This document shows, piece by piece, positions 46,537-59,442 of a stretch of 64,000 nucleotides of DNA. Both the position numbers and the translations under genes were made by a program. The stretch's first letter is position 1; every line of letters begins with the position of its first letter. Source of the DNA: Panorpa germanica (Eukaryota; Arthropoda; Insecta; Mecoptera; Panorpidae); NCBI GenBank assembly GCA_963678705.1, contig OY783213.1, forward strand, positions 13,396,451-13,460,450, in the 5' to 3' direction. The notes below the pieces were generated by a model. It did no database searches. It was not told where the DNA came from and was given only the letters and a program-made list of their open reading frames with translations.

Positions 46537-47814
46537 TCTATTTATAAGCTCGTTATGAGTCACGAGCGCCGGCTAGGGTATTTACAATTTATATTTAAAG
46601 TCTAACCGTGGCAGTAAATGGTTTACAAGTTGTCTAAGTGTGCTGTAGTGAGTAGGGACCTTTTGTTTCAACCAACCAACGCCGTGCGTGTTTCCCCTCT
46701 TGCCCCAATTGTTGTTTTCTCCATTTACAGATCCCCGTAACGAACGAAATGATATACAAACACACGCACGCATATATCTCATTACACGGTTGATTAATAT
46801 TTTAATTTCAAGATTTGTCTACGTTCCTATTTACATTATTTATTTACGTTAGTACGGTTTAAGTAGACATAGCAATTTAGATACTTTCCGTAAAAGTAAC
46901 ATCCGGGAAAACAAAATACAACAGTTATACCCGTACATTTCCACAGGGAAATAGAAAAACAGTGAAAAACAAAAATGAAGTGAAAAGAGCAAAAAAGTAA
47001 TTATTTGATATCTGTGTAACATAAGGCTAATATTAGTCTAATCTATATTAAAGGAGTTGTTTGGAAACGACATGGTACCTACTCCATCCTCCTCTATCCA
47101 TCTCTCTCACTCCTGTAGGAGCTAGTACATAATTAAATTGCAACAGTACAACTGTGAACAGATCCCTATATTCCCAGAACCAAAGACATTTTGTTAACAC
47201 GGTAAAGGATAGGATTAGAAATACAAGACGATCTGGAATGTTTGTCTACTGTTTGTACTGGAACTGGACCATTGTGTTTTCAACTCCTTGTACCACCAGA
47301 ACTCCCAGTACCATTGTTTCCACTAACCTGGTTTATTATTTATATGGCCACCGGAAAACAGATATAGGAAAGCTCTTGTAACATTTATTTTTACGTTAAC
47401 AAGAAGCAATTTTCTTGAGAAGTAGATATGTTGTAATTTGCTACAAAAGAGATTTTTAAAAGTTTGAAGAAACATAAAAATTTAGTAGCTGTGAAAACAC
47501 TCCATAAAATAATACAAAAACAAGTAAAGTTGTTAATTATTGCTTGTAAAGTATTTATATGAATAATGTATATTGATAAGTTATATATTTATGTCATAAT
47601 TGTCTGCTTTTTAATTATTTATACTTCTTCTACTCTTTGAAAACACTTTGGCTACAATTTCATTTTATTTTTATTATTAGAACGCATTGTAGTATTAGTA
47701 TTATCAATAGACTTTACATTCTTTCAATATAAATAACGTAATTACATGTCATTACTAAATTAAATTTAAATTTATTCAATTTTATTAATTCAAAAAGCAC
47801 TTTCTGATTCTTCT
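46537..47814. other. A+T-rich, no gene recognised
   Basis: A 75-codon frame (47154-47381) and a balanced-composition patch at 47250-47345 show no motif. Confidence 0.45.
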
Positions 47815-48215
47815 AATTATGTCCTGATCTTATCTTCTGGTTCCCTACTCCTCCTTTTTTTTCTCCGTTTCCTCCACCTTTATTCTTGCATGAACCTCCG
47901 CCACTCTCTTCTTGGTTTCCATGACTCCTCTCTACAAACCCTGTATTATCTTTTCTCTATCCCTCCTAAAATATCATTTTCCACTCATATTCTCCAACGT
48001 CTCTTTCTCTCTTATATCTTCCCTTTTATTTTCCCCATCTCTTCTATTCCTGCTCAACTTACCACTTTCCCCTGCTCCTTACTCTTATTATGTTCTAACT
48101 GGCTCTCTTCTATCCCTCACATCTTGCATACTTTCTCCTCTGTGTTTACCTCTTTCCTATATGCATTTTCCATTCTCTCGCCTTTTACCTCCTTTATCTA
48201 TTTTATTCCATTAGA
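47815..48215 (-). pseudogene. LINE family 2, C-terminal end
   Basis: Purine-rich on the minus strand. Translating from about 48215 downward gives KGERMENAYRKEVNTEEKVC, KM, a stop, then GIEESQLEHNKSKEQGKVV and further glutamate/arginine-rich sequence with several stops. The VCKM...E.LEH pattern is the C...H end motif of the same LINE group as 34340 and 43698. The plus-strand serine/leucine-rich frames here are mirror artefacts. Confidence 0.6.
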
Positions 48216-49099
48216 ACGCATTAAAAAGTGTAATTATGCATCACCAACAAAAATTACTAACACTAACATGGACTATAAGTCTTAAGAATATACAAATATT
48301 CAGCCGCTTGAAAATAAAGATGTAATGAGTTTTTTGTTCATTTTGAAAACTTTAACCTCTACAAAAATTTTGAAAAGTATTTCTTTAATTTAATTTATAA
48401 TATTATTATCTTTGCTTCACTTCTCTTCCATGTTTCATACATTAAATCAAATGCGTTTGATGCAACCCATCTGGACCTACGGACGCTTACCTGAAGACTG
48501 CAGAATTAATAAGACACAATCTGAAACTTAAACCCAAAACATTATGACGTCAGCCGTGGTAGTACAAAAAACACCACAAGAAATTATATACGTCAACTTC
48601 TATGAAATCATTGAAATCAGTTGTCATTTATTTCATTTATCAATTGTCTCTTCATTACTAATAATTATAAATAACAGTAATAATCGCTGTAATTTGAACA
48701 TAACATACATTGATGGAGTAACTAACTCATTTGAATAATAAATTATTTATTGCAATTTTCCTTTCATGTTAAATTATATTATATACTATTTATTTATTAA
48801 TGTATTGGTACGAGCACGTTTTGCTGAACGAATGTTTTATTGGTAAAATTGTTAAAATAATGAAGCGTGAACGTTATAAAAGGTAATTAATTATTTAATT
48901 TGCGGAATCGAACAGCCGAAGTAAATTTCATTTTTAGCGCCACGGGTGTTTTCACTGGAAAATATTTAGTTCAACAAATGATATATAACAATATTTTAAA
49001 TCATTTTTTCATTAAAATAAAAACTTTTTTATTAATTTTTTTTTCATTATTGTTTTTAATTTAATTATAATTACAAATTTATATGTACATATATAGATA
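48216..49099. other. A+T-rich, no gene recognised
   Basis: Nothing beyond A+T-rich sequence. Confidence 0.5.
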
Positions 49100-49605
49100 C
49101 TAGAGTTTACCACCGTCGCAATGCGACGTCTGTTTGGCGTGTATGATTTGAATCCAATAAAATAATTACATTTCATAATTAATTCTATTTTTAAATTGAA
49201 ATAATAAACTCGCACAATAATAAAATAATTTTTCAATTTATCAAAATAAAAAATATTTTCAAATTATACGTTATTTTTCGATTTGTAAATAAGTTAACAA
49301 GGTTAGCCTACATGCAAAATTTCAACTTTCTATCTTTTAGGAATTAAAAGTTATACAGCAGAAAAGGCCCACTTTTTTTCCAGTTTTTCCAATATTACGG
49401 ATTTCGGGGAAATTCAGGGAAAAATCCGGGGACGCCAAAAGTCTTAGAATGTTTTTCTCTACGAAATAGGCAATTTTCAAAAACATTGACTGAGCCGTTT
49501 TCGCGCTGCCATACAAAATTCACTACCAAACATATAAGAATATGTATATCTGCATGTAGGCATATTTATATGAGCACTCTTGTATTAGGTACCATAATGC
49601 AAATA
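49100..49605 (-). mobile_element. Non-autonomous Helitron-like element (family H), longer copy
   Basis: Minus strand: starts near 49605, passes 'tatgtttggtagtgaatttt', 'cgaaaacggctcagtcaatg', 'tctaagacttttggcgtccc' and 'gtataacttttaattcctaa', and ends with hairpin CGTCGC-ATT-GCGACG (49114-49128), 'gtggtaaact' and CTAG at 49100-49103, followed by T. The hairpin, spacing and CTAG|T end match the copy at 46266-46536, although the interior is longer. Confidence 0.6.
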
Positions 49606-50147
49606 TACAATATATCCATATTTTATTCCTAGAACTAAGTATACAATAGAATAATAATTTCAAAAGCGAGATCAATACGGCTTATTGAATTGTCTTATAT
49701 CGGATGATAATGTAAAGCTTTTATCTTGGATAAGTATGCTATATCCGTATTTCCTTTAGTCTAAATGAAATTATATATTTCTTTACTATTTATAAAAAAG
49801 CTTTTAAGATCTAAAAAATGTTGAGAAAGTTTTATCTTAGAATTTTTTTTTCTAAGTGGTTTTATTTAATTTCTTTCATACATGTTTTGACTACGAAATG
49901 AATCGAGCGCAGCGCTATCAGAAGTTAGTAAAATGTGTACAACTGAACTTTTTTATATTATGTTAAATTAGTCACAATCTAAAATGTAATCAGCGTTTGA
50001 ATTTTATCTGCGTTTTAACAAATTACATGTTAATGTATATAACTTGAATTACCTGAAATAAAATAGTCAAAATAATGAATCACTTTTTCCAAGATTTAAG
50101 TTCGAGTCATATTAAGACGCTTCGTTTAATATTACAATATATAATTA

Positions 50148-50290
50148 GTAGAGTTTACCCCCGTCGCAAGCGACGACTGTCTTTTGTGTGTGAATTAAAT
50201 TTCATTTCAAATTTTAATTCCATTTTTAAATTGAAATATTAAATTCGTTCCATATTTATTTTACATATAGAAGCAAATAATTTTTCATAT
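50148..50290 (-). repeat. Helitron-like family H, 3' end
   Basis: Minus strand: 'caatttaaaaatggaatt', 'cacacacaaaagacag', a perfect CGTCGC-TT-GCGACG hairpin, 'gggggtaaactctac'. The terminal G of CTAG is changed to C. Confidence 0.6.
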
Positions 50291-51012
50291 AAACTGACTA
50301 AAAAAAGTTCATTATTTGACCAACTTTTTTTCAAAATTTGGGATTTTTTGATATAAAAAATTGAATGACGATTTAACCTTTATTTTCTAGATGATTGCCG
50401 ATTGCAGACACCTGTCACCCCGAATATTTTGTTAATATACTACTAAAAGAAACAGGTAAAAATATACATTCATTTATTCCTATTTATATATTATATGTAT
50501 ATCCTTTTTATTTATTATTATTATTCCCTATTACTTATATAAACCTCTGATTTTTCTTGTATTTCCTAGAAACTCGTAATTTTAGAGAAAATGTCAAATA
50601 AAAAACTTACGAATTTTGAAAATTAAAAATATTTTTTTATTTTATTGAAGAAATGAAAGAAATATTTTTAAGATTGAACACCTGTTAAAAATTATATTTA
50701 AGGATTATATTTAAATTTGAAATTAAATAACAAATTAATTTCTTAAATTTACATGAAATAAATATGTAAAAAAAGCGTCGAAGCTATTCGTGAGTAAACT
50801 TGTCTTCGATGTTATGAAATACCTAGTTCCATTGTTCGTTTCAATCTCTAGTGTTTTATTTATATTTTGTTTTCTGAAGCATGCTCCTACTTTTGCCTAT
50901 GTTGTTGTTCGTGTTAAAACTTGTTCAGCAATAGTTTTAGCTGCACGACGGCCTACCTGTCGATAGAGTGGGGGGGTAGCTTCACAGCTTTGTCCCCACA
51001 TTCTGCATTAGA
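50291..51012. other. A+T-rich, possibly more family H interior
   Basis: Similar base composition and phrases to the family interior, but I cannot align it with confidence. G+C rises from 50930. Confidence 0.35.
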
Positions 51013-51100
51013 TATAAAACACTAAGAGCATCGACGCGAGCACAGCACAAAGCAACACACATCAACACGAACAATGGAGAAAATAACAATCATGGAAAGT
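51013..51100 (+). promoter_or_regulatory. Candidate core promoter and first exon
   Basis: TATAAAA at 51013-51019 follows a G+C-richer stretch (50940-51000). About 55 bp of adenine/cytosine-rich, CpG-containing leader leads to ACGAACAATGG (ATG at 51074), a good insect start context. The frame reads MEKITIME and meets a possible donor GTAATA at 51099. This is the most promoter-like arrangement in the window. No following exon is recognised, so it may be coincidence. Confidence 0.2.
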
Positions 51101-51334
51101 AATATTAAAAATCATCATATTCTTTAACTTTATACGCTATTGTGGTTGTGCTAAGTGGATAGGTACCAACATTTAAAAATGTCTTCTTTTTTTAATTTAT
51201 TCTGGCTTTAGTTTCTTCAGCCTTCTTGGTACATTCCATATGTACACATCATGTAATAATAAATGGAGCCACTATTGACAAATTTATATGATTAAAATTT
51301 AATGTCATTTCAGCAGTGGTTTTAGTGACAATTC

Positions 51335-51400
51335 TTTCGCAATTTTCAAGCAATGGAAAAATATGAATTTCGTGTATTGATACTCGGTATTATTTCTATT
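51335..51400 (+). pseudogene. Mariner family 1 relic, transposase start
   Basis: 'caagcaatggaaaaatatga' begins a frame MEKYEFRVLILG that matches the MDQKQFRVLILY start of the copy at 439. It is preceded by 'gtgacaattctttcgc', related to that copy's leader. It breaks off after about 15 residues where a SINE begins. Confidence 0.5.
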
Positions 51401-51419
51401 TACAAACGAGTTTTTCCCC

Positions 51420-51520
51420 TAAGGCCGCCTCTGACCATTACCCAACTTGATAACAACCAAACCCAGAAAATATAATTTTGGTCAGCGTCAAGTACCAATG
51501 CTCTCGCCCACTGTGTCGTC
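51420..51520 (-). repeat. SINE family A, head part
   Basis: Minus strand: 'gacacagtgggcgagagca' (A-box region), 'attatattttctgggtttgg' and 'ttgttatcaagttggg'. The B box is decayed and the body is missing. Confidence 0.5.
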
Positions 51521-54515
51521 CATTTATTTACTACAATGCCTTTTCATTGAAGCATCAAAGCATGCTCTTATTTTTTTAGCACGTGTTTTCGCATCTTCAC
51601 ACCACATTTATTCAATTGACTATACACTTAGTTTAAATGTGTTACTTTTTGACACACAAGGGCTGTCTGTAATAAAACTGCCAAATGATGCTGTCTTGCT
51701 GTATATTGACGCCTGTTAGAATAAGAAAGAAGCAACTGCGTAGTAGAACACCTAGATGGCGTTAGCTGCGTGCCACGTGGCATGCTATTATTGAAAATTA
51801 GGGGTTCAAGTAGAATTTCACCCTTCTGCTTGGTGAATGTATAACTTAGTTATATTTCAAGACACAAGTATTAAAAGGATAGACAGGAAATATAATGCTT
51901 TAAACTTCGTCTTGATTAACAGGTGTTTCCTGAACGCTATCCCCTACCCCTGCCTGGGGTAATCCAACCTAAAACTTGAAATGACTTTATTAGGGTATCA
52001 CTGCGTTTCTGAAGTAATTCTTGGTTTTGACAGCTAACAGATATCTGCATAAACATATAATTGGCGTGGAAGTAAATGTGACTATAAAAGTATATGTAGC
52101 AGTGGGATAGATTCATTCATTATTGATATATTGTTGCTCGATATATAGGAATACATTTTAAAGGTTCATATTCAAACTATAACGCATATTTATTATTATT
52201 TGATTAAGTATATATTTATATAAATTATTTTAAAAGAAATATTCCTTATCTGAATCTTTGTTTCAAAGCACGTAGCTTCAAATAATATTTATGTTAGTTT
52301 CAAATATCAAAATTATATAAGTGTTTAGGAAATGATATTTATATTTAAGTTTAAAATAGGGTGATACAGTTCACTGAAAGAACCGCACGCAAGGAGGATT
52401 ATAACCAATCTCTTTAACATTTTTCTCAAGAAAAGGTTAAATGTTTGATCTTGAAACTACCTCGAACTAGAAGCTTCCATCTCATCTATAATGTCACACT
52501 TAAATATAAGTAATTAATTTAAGAAAGACACGAAAAATAAAAACCAAAACTATGATTAATTACTGTTCAACATAATTCTTTTAAAGTTAAAAGAATTTTG
52601 CTCCTCTATAAAGTGAAGTATATTTTTTTAGTACCGAGTATCAGGACTTGAAGTTTATTTCTTGCTAAGAAGCAAAATGTACTTTTGTAAGCGTTAGAAC
52701 TTAAAACTATGAAGGTATATAAAAAGACTAGCAGTTGTAAAAAGAAAAACTATTATCAAATAAGAAAATCTTTAGAAAATTCAAGATTTTGTTCTTCTTT
52801 CAACACAGAGGAAAATGTCAGACGGAAATGAGTGATTTTGTTATGGATATGGATTAGTTAACAGTTAGACCTAGTTTGCGCCGTTAAAATAATATTATTT
52901 CAACACCAAATATTCTGCATATAAAAGTTTATTAACTGTTAATAAATCCAGGGTACGTGCTCACAAATAAAAATAGAAGTATTTTGAAAAAATTCTAAAA
53001 ATTTGCCTATGAGCCAGTGTCAAGTTCTTGCCCCGGTTCGAAAAAATCGTAGAACCGGTACTAGTTGACTCGCACGTATTTAAAGCCTTTTGGATTAGTG
53101 GTTAGATACAGTTTTGTTCGACTTTAATAAATCTGAAAACTAAGAGACAAAAGTATTAACCAAAGTTTATAATAAATCTCAGTTAATTGAGAATTGAAGA
53201 AATGTCCCAAAGCAAATTGTATATAATGTACGTATTTATATAAATGATTAATTTCTTTCATTATATCTCTTCCTCACTACTATATATTATATATCGTACC
53301 TTTACCCAGAAGTATATTACTAAATTCGTTGACTGAATTTTCTACCTCTGCCAGAGCCTGGAGACATGTTCGTATTAGACATTTGGTTAAAAATAATGAA
53401 TATTATTCATTATAAGTTCAATTCGTAAAAAAAAGAAGTATTGAAATATATCTATGTATATATATTAATAAATATAAGTCAATCTATTCCGTGATAGCAA
53501 TTTTTTATGGCAATATTTCCGTTTTACAATATTCTTATTACAGAAAGAACAAAAAGAAATTGTATAACATATTTTTTTCTTTTAAATATAAAATATATAA
53601 AATATTCCTATCATGTATTTTATAACTAACTGGAATCAGGTATAAATCTAATAACTCATTTAACTCAGTGTCACATCAATAATATGCGTATCTAAAACTG
53701 CGGAAATATCACAAAAGTCTATTTAAAAATTCCCGCCGCGCGCAATGTAGCGTTTCTTATCCTGGAGGCCTTTTAAAAATAAATCCATCCGCCTATATAC
53801 CCAATGTACAGGGTGTTGTAGAAAACAATGGTTTAACGAAATAGAATATATATATATATATACTTATTTATTATATTCTTATAGCATTAATGTGTTTACA
53901 TGTAATTTGTGTAATTTTACATGATTTATTGGTTAGACAATAATGTCTAACCATAAGTATCTAAAAGCTGTCTAAATTCTGTTGTTATGTCAAGAATATT
54001 TTCCTGCAAGGTAAGCGTCCGCATGGCTCGCATCAAACGCGTGGAATGTATTGTATTAAACGTGGAATAAAATTGAAGCAGGAGGAAATGGGTACACGAA
54101 ACCGCTACTTGTCTACTGAGAAAACAGCTAAGATCGAAATTCGATCACCTATCCGAGATCGAGTATACGACTGTTGCGTAATCGCTGATATAATAAATCC
54201 AATGCGTTTGTTGCGAGCCTTGCGGACCTTTGAACTCTTAATTTACACGTTTATAATTAAGTTGTATAACTATATCATTTCTTTTTATCAGCAGGATTTG
54301 TCATTTATTAGATTTATATAGTTTTTTAGTTTGGGATTACTCTTCTCTAAGGCATTTACATATCATTACATTTTTTATAAAATAACTAATCTACCATTAT
54401 GAAAATCTAATAATACACTATCTTCCCTAACCCCTTTCTTGTCCTCCATTCCATGTAAAGAGAGTAGAGTTTTCGCAATAAACAATTTTATGTAATATAT
54501 ACCTTTAAACATAAG
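51521..54515. other. 3-kb A+T-rich stretch, no gene recognised
   Basis: A tRNA-like 'attagtggttagatac' near 53097 stands alone. 'tacagggtgttg' at 53807 resembles the fold-back terminus. (TA)n lies at 53846-53862. A 91-codon frame at 54046-54321 has no motif. Confidence 0.45.
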
Positions 54516-54789
54516 GTATCATTCATAAATTACGTCACACAAATGACATGGTTTTCTAACCGGTCACCATTACTCTCCTCCCCCGCACCCTCCTCCCACG
54601 ACTTGTTAACCATTTGAAAAAAAACACGTTTTTTTGTTTTTTGATCATGTTTATTTTCCTTTTTTGAAGACGATTTTAGATATGATTTGACATCACGCAG
54701 CTCTTGACTCCTTCCCTCTCTGTCACAACTTGTCACACTTTGCGGACCCACTTCTTCCCCCTTTTGCGTGTGACGTAATTAATAGATAC
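54516..54789. mobile_element. 274-bp inverted-repeat element (MITE-like)
   Basis: GTATC...AAATTACGTCACAC at the left and GTGTGACGTAATTAATAGATAC at the right are near-complementary ends of about 22 bp. The interior is G+C-richer and holds a 73-codon minus-strand frame (54530-54751) that nearly fills it (SVTSCDREGRSQELRDVKSY...). Short elements with TTACGTCAC-type ends are common in arthropods; the peptide-like interior may be a remnant of a longer element. The target duplication is unclear. Confidence 0.55.
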
Positions 54790-55040
54790 ATTTCTTTTAC
54801 TTTAAAATAACTTTAGAGTGAGGTTTAATGTAAAACTTTATAAAAAGTTAGTGAAATTTTTTTTTTGTTTTAACATGACACTTTGTGCACACAAGTGCTG
54901 CCATCTATAATACAAAATTGAAATTATTATTAATTGTTATATTTTTTGTGTTCTATCGGTGTTTAATAATCTAAAAAAACAAATTTTCTGTTATTTCTTT
55001 TAATTTAAAAATTATGAAGTTGACTGAATTCGAATATTAA
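54790..55040. other. A+T-rich
   Basis: May be the 3' part of the Helitron-like repeat ending at 55070. No gene. Confidence 0.35.
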
Positions 55041-55075
55041 CGAAGACCCGGGTAACGCCGGGTACCAAGAAGTTA
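55041..55075 (+). repeat. Helitron-type 3' hairpin, second family
   Basis: ACCCGG-GTAACG-CCGGGT at 55046-55063, followed by 'accaagaagtt'. Insect Helitrons often end in such a G+C-rich hairpin shortly before CTAGT; here the end has decayed to AAGAAG. Only the terminus is recognisable. Confidence 0.45.
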
Positions 55076-57594
55076 CATTTATTACTCAGTGGTATCTATT
55101 TCATACACCTACAACAATCTTTTTCAATAAACAAGAAATAAACTCTTCTACACTTATCCGCCATCCTGCTCGTAGTAACAGGATTGATATTAAGTGTTGG
55201 ACATCCTCCCCTGGGGCTGTAGGACGATTCCCTAGTACTCCTAGTAGCCCTAGAAGCCCTAGAACCTATAGAACGCATAGGATATGTTGATACCAGTAGT
55301 GTTAATAATTTAAGTAATTGTTAAGCGAAGGGTTTTTCCTTTACTGAACTCTCTGTATTGGGTGCTATGCGATGTGGTGGATGAGAAAATCCAAATCTTT
55401 CACAATGTCAACTAGTCCCTTCTTCTACTCCCTTATTGCTCCCGATTTGCTCCCGTTTTGCTCCCGTTTGCCCCCAGGGAATAATAAAATGAATATCCTC
55501 TGTCGATCTATACACAACCCTCAATATATTCATCGCCTCAACAAAACACCATTATAAGAACCAAATCGCTGAAGTTTTAAGGTGAATTATTATTTTAATA
55601 GCTAAAGTAATAATAGTTTCATTTTATTAGGGATAAAGATTATTTATTTGCGATAATGTATTTAAAATTTCAATCAGTTTTTATCAAATTTAAATATATA
55701 ATGATCTCGTTGATTTTAACAAGTATTATTTTAGGTGGTTAGTTTTGAAAAACAGTTCTTAATATTAGAAAGTTCAATGTACAATGGTCTACTAGGACAC
55801 TGTTGATGTCTTAAATCATTTTTAAAGTAAACATTTATACGAGTAGTAATCACGCAGTCGGATTTTAGACCAATAAGAGCGAAAGAGAGCTAACGCTTTA
55901 CTGTTAAATTATAATTAAAAATATATGAGATCTTATTTTGTTAAGCAAACACGCAGTACTGCATTTCTACATTAATAATTATCTATAGAAATAGTATTTT
56001 GATTGAAAAACAGATGAACGCAGTAATCAAGCAATCAAATATCGTACTATTGAGGTCCTAATCAAACCACCTTTATAATCCTTGATCTAGAAAAACTGGA
56101 ATCATCTTACAATTGATTTTAAGAGAAATGGTCACAGATACAAGAACAATTCTTGTACTAATATAATAATTTAATATGTAACATTATATAATCTTGCATG
56201 ATAGTTTTATTTACGTCTGAAAACGTAAATTTATGTCGAAAGATAACATTTGTTATGTAATATTACGTTATATTAAACTAAACATATTATGTAACAAGTG
56301 CACATTTTTATTAAAGAAAACGCATATGCGTAACTGGGTATAGAATGATATATCCAGAGCATTAGTGTGAATGTTATTTGTAAATGCTTATATTATTTGG
56401 TTATTACAATGTTAATAAGTAATTCAAGTTAATGCACTCAAATAATTAATAAAAGAAAAATTATGTAACATCTTTGGACATGGCATATATTTTACATAAG
56501 TATTACTTTTGTTAACTTTAAGCTGAAATGAAACGATGGTGGAGAATATGGCACATATAAAAGAGGGTGTAAGAGCCTCTATAATAATAATCCGGATTAT
56601 TTATATGTATTATTCGATATTCAAATTAATTTATATAAAATATTGCTAGGAGAATATTGCGAACATAATCCATACTTAGATCTCCCAATTTCATAACTCC
56701 GAAACAATTTCAAAACGTACAAAAGATGCACATCACATAATATTTCAACGTATTCATCTCTCAAAGAATGAAAGTAATTCAATATCAAAAATATTCTTTT
56801 TAAAATTTGACTGACTTATTAAATCCCGCCTTTTTAACGACATTTACTTATACTTCTTTGGTGGTTGGGATCCTTTACCGCATCCGTACAATTTCTTTAA
56901 TATCTTGTAAGAGTAACCTTTCTTAACCCACCACAAGCTGGCCTTTAGACAGATTCTTTATTGAGTATTTTCTATAAAAAGAAGATTTACCCATTGCATT
57001 AAATATACTACACTCCCAAACCCTCATCCCTTCTTAGTAAAGCTTTCATTCCAGGCCACTTTACCCTTGAGGGTATATAACCATCCGCAGTCAATTCTCA
57101 GTTTAAACATTATTAAAAATCGCTAATATATTCCCTTCTACATGAGTAAAAAATCATCTTGTGGTTTTGGGAATGTTGGAAATAAATACCGCAAAGTGTT
57201 TTTATAAATTGAAGCTCTGTTATATAATCGTATATCTATGGTTCGTCTTCCATTTGTAATAATCAAGAAAATATCAACGTCTAAGATAAATTAGCGAAGG
57301 TTACAGAATAATCATACAAAAATGAAGAGCCAACCTAGTTTATAGTTTATATTCAGTGTCTATTCATACAACGCGACCAAAATATTACGACTACTACTTT
57401 CCTACAACATAATCTTTTGAATAATACGTGATATGAAGTAGCCTACATACTTCTAATAGGTCAGGCTCTTGGTTTTTTAATTATCATTGTTTTTTTTTTT
57501 TAATATTTATTTTGTTTGTGCATCAACTTTTAGAAGTTATTAGCACTTATATTAGCACATTATCCTTGTTTTTTTTAAGTCGCTAATCTTCCTT
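55076..57594. other. A+T-rich, one repetitive patch
   Basis: 55200-55285 contains imperfect 'ccctagaag/ctcctagta' repeats, which give a serine/arginine-rich frame on the minus strand (55096-55278). This is low-complexity, not a gene. Otherwise A+T-rich. Confidence 0.45.
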
Positions 57595-57900
57595 TTTATA
57601 TATAAAAATTCGGCCTGCTTATGTTTGTGCTCGCAAAATAAAGTAAAGTTTCTGCTCGTAAATTAAGTGGTCGATTCACTTGAAATTTTGAAACTACGTT
57701 GTTTTGGAAAATCGAATTCATTACTTCATTACATTAGATCACTTTTCACATCTGATATCAAAAATGAAACAATTTCCATCCAATTACTTGCGCACTTTTG
57801 CAGCTTGATCATAAAAGAAGTTAATTACTTCTAAATCTATTAGGGCAACATGGAAATTACAAATATTATCTCACCACCTCATATATCTGCACTTAACGTA
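57595..57900 (+). repeat. Possible Helitron-like 5' region
   Basis: 'tatatataaaaattcggcct', 'gtttgtgctcgcaaaataaa' and 'cgattcacttgaaattttga' are phrases of the kind found at the 5' part of insect non-autonomous Helitrons. No second copy is present in the window to prove it. Confidence 0.25.
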
Positions 57901-58189
57901 CGGACGTTGCTAGCAGTAACGCATCATTTCCTTCCATAATAATCATGACGATCAGCGAAACGAGACCATATCACCCATACACGAGAGATTACCCAAAAGG
58001 CAAGAACAACACAATCATCCTGATAGTATAATATCCTACCCAACTACAGCATTTGAACACTACCACTAACACCAAAACTAGCACTAATACTAAGATAAAG
58101 TAGTGGACAAGTATACTTTAGGTCCAGCAATTATAGCACGAGGAAATGTTTGAAACAACTCACACTATATCTATATCTCCGTATCCAGG
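57901..58189. other. No feature
   Basis: Adenine/cytosine-rich run at 58040-58090 ('cactaccactaacaccaaaa'). Nothing coding. Confidence 0.45.
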
Positions 58190-58272
58190 ATGCTGAAGTA
58201 TTCACAGCACGGAGCACGGACCATGGAGCGGAGAGTGTCAGAGTTGGACTGGGAAAGTTTTTGCAGGGTATA
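58190..58272 (+). other. Candidate first exon, product unknown
   Basis: A G+C-rich islet in A+T-rich DNA. 'cacggaccATGGAG' gives a strong start context at 58222; the frame reads MERRVSELDWESFCR, then meets a possible donor GTATAT at 58267. No TATA box or second exon is recognised. Confidence 0.18.
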
Positions 58273-59400
58273 TTAACACAATCATGTTAGTGGTTTAATT
58301 AACTTGACATCATGATCTTTGATTAGTGTAATAGTACAAAACAGTGGATCTTTATCTAGGTCATTACAAAAACAACGTATTCAGCATAGTTTAAGGTAAT
58401 ATTAAATCTTGATAAAATATGAAATAATTGCCTTGAAATTTCAACGAGGTCTACAGATTATTTCTAAATAATCTTCGTGGTTGAAACAACCAAATAATGT
58501 GCCCGTATTCCACTATGTAAAAATCCTGCAGAGTAGATGAAAAAGCAAACATCTTTAACAAATGGGTAATTTGTTATTGATAATTGAGTAATGTCAGGGT
58601 GTGCATTATGCTTAGAAATTGAATATTCCAACTACAGCAATACCTCGTATAGTGGGCACTTTAAAAAGTTCTGCTCTCGAATGATGTGCGCTATTGATAC
58701 CAACTAATTAGCATAAAATGTAGAAATTCTTGATATTGTTGACAGTTACTATTGATTACTATATTTAACACCATTGTATGAAATGATTTTATACCTTTAA
58801 TAATAATTTTTATTTTATTTTATTAAATCAAATTAAAACAAAAGTAAAATGTATAAAGTTGAGGTAATAAATTTAAGGGAGGGGTTAGGGTTTTCACTTT
58901 CGAAGAATCCAATTTTTTTTTTGTCTTATCTTATTTTTCAACATTTCAAGAATACGTCCTTAAAATTTTAAGCCGATCTAAGCAATATTCTTGAAGTTAT
59001 TGTCTTATAATCCGGTATATTATATTTATATTATATGTTAATCAGGTATACAGTTTATTCATTGCTATTGGCCTGAAGCATTTTTCTCAAAACTACTTTT
59101 TCAAAGTCCGTGTTCACGGCCATTTAAAAACTAATTGACCGATTCATTTCAAACTTCGTACACATTTTGTACATATAAAATACCCCCCCAACGTTTAGAT
59201 AAAAAAAAATTTTTACATTAAGGGTGTTTCCCACCCACAAAATGGCAGAATTTTTCGTGGAAAATAACAGTTCACACTTTAGATGGCCGCCAAAAATTTT
59301 TAAATGAAAAAAAAAATTATCAGAGACCGTTGGGGGGGGGGGATATTTGATTATAATTTAACTAAATTTTAATGGTTTTTCATTTTCAAATAATTTCCGG
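58273..59400. other. A+T-rich, no gene recognised
   Basis: 59093-59260 has phrases ('gaccgattcatttcaaactt') typical of old transposon interiors. A poly-G run lies at 59332-59342. Confidence 0.4.
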
Positions 59401-59442
59401 CCGAGTTATTGTGAACACCGCAAATTATCCTTTTTCCAAGAC

